Part shown: positions 16,233 through 23,039 of the stretch, piece after piece
How positions within the stretch are numbered: the first letter of the stretch is position 1
How the letters are laid out: each line of letters opens with the position of its first letter
The notes under the pieces: model-generated
What the model saw: the letters and a program-made list of their open reading frames with translations, nothing else
The model's database searches: none
What the model was told of the DNA's origin: nothing
Origin: Paractinoplanes lichenicola
GTDB lineage: Bacteria > Actinomycetota > Actinomycetes > Mycobacteriales > Micromonosporaceae
Assembly: GCF_016785085.1 (NCBI RefSeq)
Contig: NZ_JAENHO010000027.1
Coordinates: 1 to 55,672 of the forward strand
Reading direction: 5' to 3'
Length of the DNA stretch: 55,672 nucleotides
Program-made: the position numbers and the translations under genes

Positions 16233-16412
16233 GTGACGACATCACCTTCGAGCCAACCGCCTGCGCCTCTTGATGACGAGTCCAGCGGGGTCAGGATTCT
16301 CAGTCCCGAGCAGTACGAGGTGCTGCGTAGGGCGCGCGAGGAACAGCAGCGGGATTTGAGCCCCGAGCAGGTTGAGGCGTTGCTGGACGGACCACATGAT
16401 GTGTTGGACTAG
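16233..16412 (+). CDS. Small acidic protein, 59 residues, unknown function
   Basis: Probable GTG start at 16233, 8 nt behind TAGCGT (16219-16224), which suggests a near-leaderless transcript; GTG 16227 is the alternative. The protein reads LDDESSGVRILSPEQYEVLR, REEQQRDLSPEQVEALLDG and has two SPEQ-x-E(A)L repeats, probably two short helices. It ends 5 bp before the ASCH-type gene and is presumably cotranscribed with it. No known family. Confidence 0.5.
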   Translation: MTTSPSSQPPAPLDDESSGVRILSPEQYEVLRRAREEQQRDLSPEQVEALLDGPHDVLD

Positions 16413-16417
16413 GCGGC

Positions 16418-17260
16418 ATGCAGATGCGTCCCGCGGAGTTGACGGCGATCCGGGCCGGTGAGGTCGATCTGGCGTTCCGGCGGTGGGAGATGCCTCGGCT
16501 CAAGGTCGGCACCCGGATGCGGACCGCGGTCGGGCTCATTGAGGTCACCTCCGTCGACCGGGTGCCGGTGAGCAGGTTGACCGCGAAGGATGCGCGGCGG
16601 GCCGGGGCGGCTTCGTTGGCGGCGCTCCGGCAGGGGCTGGATCGTGTGCACCCGGAACGGCCGGTGTATCGGATCGGGCTGCGGTACGCCGGCGCCGACC
16701 CGCGGCAAGCGTTGCGGGAGACGGTCCCCGACGAGGCCGGGCTCGACGAGATCGGCGCCTGGCTCGATCGGCTCGACCGGGCCGGGGCGTGGACCCGGGC
16801 GACGTTGCTGCTCATCGACGAGCTGCCCGCCACCCGAGCGCCCGAGCTCGCCGAGAAGATGGGCCGCGACACCCTCTCGTTCAAGCAGAACGTGCGCAAG
16901 CTGAAAGAGCGCGGCCTTACCGAATCGCTCGACATCGGCTACCGGCTGTCGGCTCGCGGCGCCGCCCTCCTGGACCACGAGGGGCATCCCCGCAAGCCCG
17001 GGAACGAGCCGGTGCCAGGCACTCCCCTGCCCCACATCGGCGCCGCCGCGACGAAGGCGCTGAATGCGCGCGGGGTGACCAGGCTGGAGCAGGTGGCCAT
17101 GCTCAGCGCCGATGAGGTGCAAGCACTGCACGGCGTCGGGCCCTACGCCCTCAACCACCTGCGCACGGCGCTGGAAGAAGCCGGCTTGGCTTTCAACTCA
17201 GGTAACCAAGCTCCGGCAGCGGCGGACCCCCGAACCCACGACAGCGTCGCACCGTGTTGA
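16418..17260 (+). CDS. ASCH-like / winged-helix / helix-hairpin-helix protein
   Basis: The protein has 280 residues. The N-terminus (about 1-60) reads MQMRPAELTAIRAGEVDLAF, RRWEMPRLKVGTRM and VGLIEVTSVDRV, the pattern of ASCH/PUA-like beta-barrels that bind RNA or modified bases. A middle helical part is followed by a winged-helix-like region (about 115-185; DELPATRAPELAEKM, NVRKLKERGLTES). The C-terminus (about 203-262) is a helix-hairpin-helix unit, LPHIGAAATKALNARGVTRL followed by LHGVGPYALNHLRTALEEAG, typical of non-specific DNA binding. This points to nucleic-acid metabolism, but no activity is established. The 3' end runs into a long inverted repeat. Confidence 0.65.
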   Translation: MQMRPAELTAIRAGEVDLAFRRWEMPRLKVGTRMRTAVGLIEVTSVDRVPVSRLTAKDARRAGAASLAALRQGLDRVHPERPVYRIGLRYAGADPRQALRETVPDEAGLDEIGAWLDRLDRAGAWTRATLLLIDELPATRAPELAEKMGRDTLSFKQNVRKLKERGLTESLDIGYRLSARGAALLDHEGHPRKPGNEPVPGTPLPHIGAAATKALNARGVTRLEQVAMLSADEVQALHGVGPYALNHLRTALEEAGLAFNSGNQAPAAADPRTHDSVAPC

Positions 17261-17293
17261 TGCGGCGCGGCTTCCGGCCGACGCTGTCGTGGG
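17235..17293. terminator. 15-bp-armed inverted repeat at convergent gene ends
   Basis: CCCACGACAGCGTCG (17235-17249) is exactly complementary to 17279-17293, with a 29-nt loop holding the stop codon of the ASCH-type gene. Being symmetrical and placed between convergent genes it can terminate both. A second small hairpin (AGCGCT-CTCG-AGCGCT, 17308-17323) overlaps the stop of the minus-strand gene. Confidence 0.6.
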
Positions 17294-17321
17294 CCGTGGC
17301 GTGTGTCAGCGCTCTCGAGCG

Positions 17322-18668
17322 CTAGTTCACGGCGGTGTCAGTGATGCGTTGGGCGAGGCCCGCCAGGCATCGTTCCACTCCGTCGGTGGGGAAGTGCGGT
17401 GCGCTCGTCAAGTCCAGCCACATCGTTTCGGTGCTCATGCTCTCGAGCTTCCTCTTGGCGAGAGCACCAGGCGCCACCGTGTCGTCGTCGGCTGCCGAGA
17501 CGCATAACGGAATCGATCCCAACGAGCCCGAGGCCGTGGGGGTGGCACCGGCCGACCGGCACGGCATCAGCTGCGCGGACAGGACGTCCTCGACCGCATC
17601 GATGGAGTTGACCTCGCTCGGCCCGAGGGCATTGCACAGCTCGTCCAGCTGAGCGAGGTAGGCGGGTGATATCTCGTCCTCCCCGTAACGCTGCCACAGC
17701 TGTCCGGAGAGCCGGGTGAGGGTCTCGCTGACGCCGTTGAAGACATCAGCAGCGGCTTCGTCCTGACTGTCGCCGTAGAGATAACCCAATTCGATCTCGG
17801 CGGACAGGCGATCGAACGTGGCCCCCGGCGACGTGTCGGCGGCCCGGCGCGGGTTGCCCTGGTCGGGGCGCAGATCCTTGAGGGACTGCCGGACAGCGGC
17901 GCCGCGCGCCTGGAAAAGCTCCTCGGCCGAGGCGCCCACCGGGAAAGGCCGGCTCAAGATTGCCCAGCGCAGGTCCTGGCGCAAAGAACTCCGCGAGAGG
18001 TAGGAAAGTCGAGTCGATCCGAAGGACTGACCGATGAACCCGACGTACGACAGGTCCTCCTTCTGCTCCACAGCTTCTAGCAGGGCCGCATAGGACGAGG
18101 CGTCGAATCCCCACGAGTTGCGAGACTCGTTCTGCAGCTCGCACTCGTCTCGCAGAGCAGCGGAACGCTTCGCGGCCTCGTCGAGGGTCGCCTGTCTGAC
18201 CGCTTCATAGAACGACGAAAGCGAGTCCTGGCACGGCTGTGAGATCTCCTTGACGGACCACGGCTCATCCAAGGCGATCACGTTGTAGCGCTCGAAGATC
18301 GCGGGCGCTGTCGCCCTGAACATGGACAGATAGTCCGCGGCCAAGACCGGAACCCCGGGGCCGCCGAAATCCACGATCACCGTCTTCTTGGTCGGCTTCT
18401 CCGGTCTTCTGATGGTGTATCGCCACTGCTGATCCTGCACGCTCACCTGCACACAGGAAGCCCGGCTGGGGTACGCCTCGCACACGTTGCGAGGGGAACT
18501 GGAAACTGCCATTGCGGGCTGCGCGGGGCCTTCAGTTCGATCGTCACGCTGAACCAAGACGACCAGGACAACGGATAAGACAGCCGCACAGAGAAGGACG
18601 AGGGCGACACGCCCGGCACGCGCATTGCGCACCCGACGTGTCGCCCCGTTCGGGGACCTCCGAATCAC
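17322..18668 (-). CDS. Membrane-anchored or secreted alpha/beta hydrolase (TAP-like)
   Basis: The protein has 448 residues. A basic N-terminus followed by one hydrophobic helix (about 19-40) makes it a signal-anchored or exported protein. The core is alpha/beta hydrolase of the tripeptidyl-aminopeptidase-like type: FGGPGVP oxyanion segment (about 101), GQSFGS with Ser at about 215, probable acid in SAADDDTVAP and base in SAPHFPTD. Actinomycete relatives release peptides or act as esterases outside the cell. The GTG start overlaps the upstream stop by 4 bp (GTGA), so its translation is coupled to the secreted protein encoded before it. The pair probably works together, with the first protein as possible substrate or partner. 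Confidence 0.72.
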   Translation of the reverse strand: MIRRSPNGATRRVRNARAGRVALVLLCAAVLSVVLVVLVQRDDRTEGPAQPAMAVSSSPRNVCEAYPSRASCVQVSVQDQQWRYTIRRPEKPTKKTVIVDFGGPGVPVLAADYLSMFRATAPAIFERYNVIALDEPWSVKEISQPCQDSLSSFYEAVRQATLDEAAKRSAALRDECELQNESRNSWGFDASSYAALLEAVEQKEDLSYVGFIGQSFGSTRLSYLSRSSLRQDLRWAILSRPFPVGASAEELFQARGAAVRQSLKDLRPDQGNPRRAADTSPGATFDRLSAEIELGYLYGDSQDEAAADVFNGVSETLTRLSGQLWQRYGEDEISPAYLAQLDELCNALGPSEVNSIDAVEDVLSAQLMPCRSAGATPTASGSLGSIPLCVSAADDDTVAPGALAKRKLESMSTETMWLDLTSAPHFPTDGVERCLAGLAQRITDTAVN

Positions 18669-19807
18669 CAGCCGGAGTCCTTCAGAACGTATTCGTCCTT
18701 ACGCGTCGTTCCCTGCGGGCCGAGGTACTGGACGGTTGCCCACGCATAGTCCGCCCAGACGGGCACAGCAGTCTTGTTGGTGGCGTTGTAATCGCCACCG
18801 ACATCCAGCCGGGCCTGACGCCCGGTCGGCTCGTGACCCTCCACGCCGATACCGATCATCTTCTGACCGGTGTCGATGTGCAGAATCGTCGTGCTGCAGG
18901 TCTGAATGGGGATACCGACCGACGCGGAACCACCAGCGGCGCCTCCGCCGACGGTGTAGGTCTTCGTCTCACACTTGCTGGTCGGCCCGGGTGGAGCCCA
19001 GGAGTTGAGCTTCGAGACGTAGTTGATGTGGTTCAGGTCCTGCTTCCACGGACGCGACCTGATCGTGAAGTCGCGGATGTCGGGCTTCACCGTGCTCGAG
19101 TCGGGCCGGGTGAAAAGACCCCAGCGGTTGTAGACCCAGTGATTGGTGCCCGATTGAGCCCACTTCTCGTAACAGCTCTCGACGTGATAGTCCGTCGAGC
19201 TGTACTTGGAGTCCCAGTAGGCGTTCGCGCAACCGGTCCAGATGCTCTTGGTGTACATGTTCTTGGGGTTGATGGCGTTGTCGTAGCCCGACCCGCCACT
19301 CAATTGGGCCGGCTCGGCGCCGCGAGTCTCCTCGGTGCCGTCCGGCGCGAACTCGATGGCGAGCCCCATCGCGCCGTTCTCGTCATCCCCGACCTGCTGC
19401 ATGCGGAGCTCGCTCGGCACCCTCTTCGCGCCCCACACCAGAGTGATGTCGTGACCGGGCGAGACGGGACTGGGCACGGTGGCAACGCGGACGTCGGACG
19501 ACCTCAACAGCCGTCCGCTGCGTGCCTGCCTGTTCATGTAATCAGCGACGCGCGCTTTTTCCTTCGCACCGACGGAACGCTTGCCGGCCGCGTCCGTGCG
19601 GGCGCTGGTTCCAGCGGCGTTCATACCAGCCTCGTCGGCTCGGTGACTGTATTTGAGGATGTCCGCTCCCGTGATGCGGGCGGAACGGACCTCCAAGGAC
19701 GGCACTTCGTCCGGCGCCGCTTGCGCGGACCCCGGCATAAAGCCGAGCGACGCAATGCCGGCGATTGACGCCACCGCGGCGGCGATTCCCCGTGATTTGT
19801 GTTTCAA
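18665..19807 (-). CDS. Secreted protein of unknown function, coupled to the hydrolase
   Basis: The protein has 380 residues. A signal peptide (residues 1-30, ending GSAQAA) is followed by an Ala/Lys-rich stretch and a domain rich in Tyr, Trp, Gly and Asn (KSIWTGCANAYWDSKYSSTD, NHWVYNRWGLFTRPD), with several cysteines. This resembles extracellular beta-sandwich proteins; the late segment VGIPIQTCSTTILHIDTGQK also looks beta-rich. No catalytic signature is seen. The start codon is TTG at 19807, supported by GGAGGG (19811-19816) at the right spacing. It is the first gene of a two-gene operon. Confidence 0.68.
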   Translation of the reverse strand: MKHKSRGIAAAVASIAGIASLGFMPGSAQAAPDEVPSLEVRSARITGADILKYSHRADEAGMNAAGTSARTDAAGKRSVGAKEKARVADYMNRQARSGRLLRSSDVRVATVPSPVSPGHDITLVWGAKRVPSELRMQQVGDDENGAMGLAIEFAPDGTEETRGAEPAQLSGGSGYDNAINPKNMYTKSIWTGCANAYWDSKYSSTDYHVESCYEKWAQSGTNHWVYNRWGLFTRPDSSTVKPDIRDFTIRSRPWKQDLNHINYVSKLNSWAPPGPTSKCETKTYTVGGGAAGGSASVGIPIQTCSTTILHIDTGQKMIGIGVEGHEPTGRQARLDVGGDYNATNKTAVPVWADYAWATVQYLGPQGTTRKDEYVLKDSGW

Positions 19808-20126
19808 CGACCCTCCAGATCAAGTGGTGTCGATTTTCTATCACACTCGTCGAGGCGTCGCTGCCCCCCGGGGAGACGACGAACCTCAATGTGTGTTGCC
19901 TATTTCACACTTGATCGACAGTCCATTTCGGACCGAAAGCGAATCGACCAGAACGGATTCCACGCGCCGCCGGCGACCGGGTTACGCTCGCGTCGAAGCG
20001 CCGCTGCTCAGGCCTGGTCACCAGTCCGGGTCACATCGCCCGCCGACCTCAATGGCCATCTCAGCGTCCCGGACCGTCCGGGCTGCCGGAGCGACGGACG
20101 CCGCCTCGGGCGGCCGGGGAAGGGCC
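19808..20126. other. Divergent promoter region
   Basis: About 320 bp between the TTG-started secreted-protein gene and the next plus-strand gene. It holds the ribosome-binding site at 19811-19816 and a short AT-rich patch (GATAGAAAATC, minus strand, near 19830-19840) likely to include a -10. Nothing else is recognised. Confidence 0.35.
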
Positions 20127-20154
20127 TTGCGGTGACCCGGCCAGATAGTACGGT
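20127..20154 (+). promoter_or_regulatory. Promoter for a leaderless transcript
   Basis: TTGCGG (20127-20132), 16-nt spacer, TACGGT (20149-20154), then 6 nt to ATG 20161, with no Shine-Dalgarno sequence. Confidence 0.5.
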
Positions 20155-20160
20155 TCTCGC

Positions 20161-20544
20161 ATGTCAACACCCCTTCCCCCAGCGGTTCTCCAGCGCTGGT
20201 ATGTTGTTGCTCCCGCAGCCTTGGCCCTCGGTGTCGTCATCGGCGCAGTGGCTGGTTCTCTATTCGAAGACGACCACACGGCCTCGCCGAGGAGCGTGAC
20301 AGCAACGGTTGGATGGTCGAACGAGGAGACTCATCTGCTCTCGCTCGCCGGCGACGAAAAGGGCGATGATCAGACCTTCTATTACGTCGTCGCGGACAAC
20401 TTGAACTATCCCGAGTGCCTCCGAGGAAGTGGCGGCAACCCGGTCCGCGAAGACGAAAGAAGGGTGCGGATGGAAGTTATCGATGTCGCCTACGGGGATA
20501 ACTCGAGCGCGCAGAAGATTGCCGTTTCGGTCGACTGCCTGTGA
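20161..20544 (+). CDS. Single-pass membrane protein of unknown function
   Basis: The protein has 127 residues. One transmembrane helix (about 15-35, VVAPAALALGVVIGAVAG) anchors a 90-residue outward domain with SVTATVGWSNEETHLLSL and two cysteines (in YPECLRG and the terminal DCL) that could pair. No family is recognised. It is monocistronic, with its end 14 bp from the end of the convergent GH4 gene. Confidence 0.55.
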   Translation: MSTPLPPAVLQRWYVVAPAALALGVVIGAVAGSLFEDDHTASPRSVTATVGWSNEETHLLSLAGDEKGDDQTFYYVVADNLNYPECLRGSGGNPVREDERRVRMEVIDVAYGDNSSAQKIAVSVDCL

Positions 20545-20558
20545 CGGTCGGAACGGCC

Positions 20559-21878
20559 TCAGCTCAGGTAGCCGAGTTCCGGCAACTGCGCCTGATAGCC
20601 CGCGATCAGCCGCCGCGCGACGGGGACCGAGTCGATCAGGGGGTGGGAGGCCATGGCCCGTACGGCGACTGCGCGCGAGCCTGTCGCCACGGCCTCGAGC
20701 ACGGCCCGGTCGGTGGCCTTGATGCGCTGCACGAGGGGGACGCCCGGCGCGAACAGTGACGTCAGCAGCGGTCGCGCGCCTGAGGCGTCGACGTGGCAGG
20801 GGACCTCGACCACGGCGTCGTCGTCCAGGGCGGGCAGGGTGCCACGGTTGCGGACGTTGAGGATCAGTCGCGTGGGCCTGTCCGACGCGATCGCCGACAT
20901 CAGAGCCAGCGCGACGGCCTCGTAGCCGCCGCCCTCGACGGTCTCGGCGTCGCGCTCGCCCAGGCCCTCGGCGGCCATGTAGGTCGCATCGCGGTCCCGC
21001 CGCGCCGCCTGCCAGGCTTCCAACGGGTCGCCGTCGGCCGCGATCAGGCGCGCGTACACGTCCCGCTGCTGGTGCAGCAGATATTCGCCGCGGGTTTCCG
21101 ACGCCTCCAGCAACCCTTGCAGCACCGACGAATGGTCGTAGTAGTAGTGCAGGTATTCGTTGGGCACGGCCCCCAGCGCCTGCAGCCGGGCGGCCCCGAA
21201 GAGCTGCCCTTCCTCGATCGATGCGGCCAGCGACGGCGTGTTCAGCAGGCGGGGGAGCAGATCAAACCCGTTCTCCCGTACGGCGGTCAGCCAGCCGAGG
21301 TGATTCAACCCGGCGTACTCGATCTCCGCGGTGGAAGCGGAAGCACCGAGCGCCCGCACCACCCGCCGCACCATGGCCGACGGTGAGTCGCAGATGCCGA
21401 TGACCCGGTCGCCCAGGAACGCTGCCATGGCCTCGGTGACCAGCCCGGCCGGGTTCGTGAAGTTGATGACCCACGCGTCGGGCGCGACGAGACTGATCCG
21501 CCGGGCGATCGCCTGGGCCACGGGCACGGTCCGGAGCCCGTACGCGATCCCGCCCGCCCCCACCGTCTCCTGCCCGAGCACCCCCTCGCCCAGGGCGACC
21601 CGCTCGTCGATCACGCGCCCCTCGAGCCCGTGCACGCGGATGGCGCTGAAGACGAACGCCGCCCCGGTCAGCGCCGCGGTCAGGTCGGTCGTCGCCTCGA
21701 CGCGGGGGCCGCCCTCGAAAGCGTGCAAAACCCGCGTGATCGCCGAGAGCCGCGCCGCATCCACGTCGTGCAGCACGACCTCGTCGACCGGGGAGCCGGG
21801 CCCGAGCAGGGCGCCGTAGACGAGCGGGACGCGGAAGCCGCCCCCGCCGAGGATCACGAGCCTACGAGACATGAGCAT
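20559..21878 (-). CDS. Glycoside hydrolase family 4 enzyme (6-phospho-beta-glucosidase type)
   Basis: The protein has 439 residues, normal for GH4. These enzymes use NAD+ and Mn2+ and cleave glycosides by an oxidation-elimination mechanism. The N-terminal dinucleotide-binding segment is VILGGGGFRVPLVYGALLG; INFTNPAGLVTEA and the metal ligands in GICDSP (Cys) and GLNHLGW (His) are all present. The start is inside the end of the PfkB gene (ATG 21878 or 21872), so translation is coupled. Whether it needs a phosphorylated substrate is unclear: no PTS is present here, but the coupled sugar kinase could supply phosphorylation. Confidence 0.85.
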   Translation of the reverse strand: MLMSRRLVILGGGGFRVPLVYGALLGPGSPVDEVVLHDVDAARLSAITRVLHAFEGGPRVEATTDLTAALTGAAFVFSAIRVHGLEGRVIDERVALGEGVLGQETVGAGGIAYGLRTVPVAQAIARRISLVAPDAWVINFTNPAGLVTEAMAAFLGDRVIGICDSPSAMVRRVVRALGASASTAEIEYAGLNHLGWLTAVRENGFDLLPRLLNTPSLAASIEEGQLFGAARLQALGAVPNEYLHYYYDHSSVLQGLLEASETRGEYLLHQQRDVYARLIAADGDPLEAWQAARRDRDATYMAAEGLGERDAETVEGGGYEAVALALMSAIASDRPTRLILNVRNRGTLPALDDDAVVEVPCHVDASGARPLLTSLFAPGVPLVQRIKATDRAVLEAVATGSRAVAVRAMASHPLIDSVPVARRLIAGYQAQLPELGYLS

Positions 21879-22890
21879 CCGAGAGTCGGGCGATGGTCGC
21901 TCCCGCGCGGCGCACGGTGCGTTGTTCGCCGCCGGGGATCACGTCCTCCAGGAACGCGTACCGGTCGGCGAAGGAGCCCAGCAGCGAGGCCTGCCGCCAC
22001 CAGTCGGCGATGTCGCCCCAGCCGGGCGCCGACAGCGAGCCGCCGAAGTGCTGCACCGACAGGCCGGCGATCAGGTTGGCGAAGGCGAGGCTCTGGGCCA
22101 GCGGCCACTCGCGCAGGCTGCCCAGGATGAACCCGGCGGTGAACACGTCGCCGGCGCCGGTGGGGTCGAGGGCGGGCACCGGCACGGCGGGCACGTGCAC
22201 GGTCTCGCCGGTGCGCGAGTCGTGGGCCAGCACGCCGTCGGCGCCGCAGGTCACGACCACGACCGGGGCCAGCCCGGCCAGCCGGCGCAACGCCTCCTCA
22301 GGGGTGGCGGCACGGGTGTACTGCATGGCCTCGACCGCGTTGGGGACGAAGGCGTGGCAGTCCTCGAGCATGTCGAGCATCTCGGCCGGCCACTCGGCGC
22401 TCGGGTCCCAGCCGACGTCGGCGAACACCAGCGTGCCCGCCTCCTTGGCCTTGCGCACCCACGGCAGCCGGTCTTTGGTCAGCGAGACCGAGGCGGCCCG
22501 GCAGGTCGGGAGCTCGCCGACCAGCCCGTCGGCGCCGACCGGCAGCGGATGCCCGTGCGTGATCATGCTGCGGTCGCGGTCGTAGGCCAGCGACACGGTC
22601 ACCGGGGAGTGCCCCTCGATGCGGCGGGACGCGTCGAGGTTGATCTTCTCCTGGTCGCAGAGGATCTGCGCGCAGAAATCCCCGTACGCGTCGGTGGCCA
22701 GCGCCGTGCCGAGCCCGGTGTCGAGACCGAGCCGGGCCGCGGCGACGGCCAGGTTGGCGATGCCGCCGGGGCACGAGCCCATGCCCGACGCCCACACCTC
22801 GGTGCCCGGCTCGGGCAGGCCTTCCAGACCGGTGAAGATGATGTCGAGATAGACGACACCGGGGACGAACAGGTCCAGTTCCGGAGTCAT
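21862..22890 (-). CDS. PfkB-family carbohydrate kinase
   Basis: The protein has 342 residues of ribokinase fold. The PfkB signatures are present: GSCPGGIANLAVAAARLG near residue 38 and the ATP/anion-hole motif DPTGAGDVFTAGF (about 240-252) with the catalytic aspartate. It phosphorylates a sugar or nucleoside that sequence alone does not define. Translation starts 7 nt downstream of a minus-strand TAGGAT, so it probably has its own leaderless promoter, although the importer operon ends only 113 bp upstream and may read through. It is coupled to GH4 by a 17-bp overlap. Confidence 0.85.
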   Translation of the reverse strand: MTPELDLFVPGVVYLDIIFTGLEGLPEPGTEVWASGMGSCPGGIANLAVAAARLGLDTGLGTALATDAYGDFCAQILCDQEKINLDASRRIEGHSPVTVSLAYDRDRSMITHGHPLPVGADGLVGELPTCRAASVSLTKDRLPWVRKAKEAGTLVFADVGWDPSAEWPAEMLDMLEDCHAFVPNAVEAMQYTRAATPEEALRRLAGLAPVVVVTCGADGVLAHDSRTGETVHVPAVPVPALDPTGAGDVFTAGFILGSLREWPLAQSLAFANLIAGLSVQHFGGSLSAPGWGDIADWWRQASLLGSFADRYAFLEDVIPGGEQRTVRRAGATIARLSDAHVS

Positions 22891-22896
22891 CTCGAG

Positions 22897-22902
22897 ATCC
22901 TA
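22897..22902 (-). promoter_or_regulatory. -10 element TAGGAT of the kinase/GH4 pair
   Basis: Minus-strand TAGGAT stands 6 nt before ATG 22890, the same spacing as at other leaderless genes in this window. No clear -35 is seen. Confidence 0.4.
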
Positions 22903-22954
22903 TGCGAGGTCAGCCGTGGTGGGGCCGCTCCGGCGAAGCGACCCCACTCACTCT

Positions 22955-23039
22955 GTTGTCTACCCGGCGACCCAAGATGCGTCGCCGCGGCGAGATTGGT
23001 TGTCTACCCCGCGACCCAGGATGCGTCGCCCGCGGCGAG
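22955..23039. repeat. Imperfect tandem duplication of the GH31 gene's 3' end
   Basis: Two copies of about 40 bp (22955-22994 and 22999-23039) differ by two substitutions and one base of length. The right copy holds the last codons and stop of the GH31 gene (GDASWVAG, stop); the left copy repeats the same codons and stop outside the gene. See findings. Confidence 0.8.
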
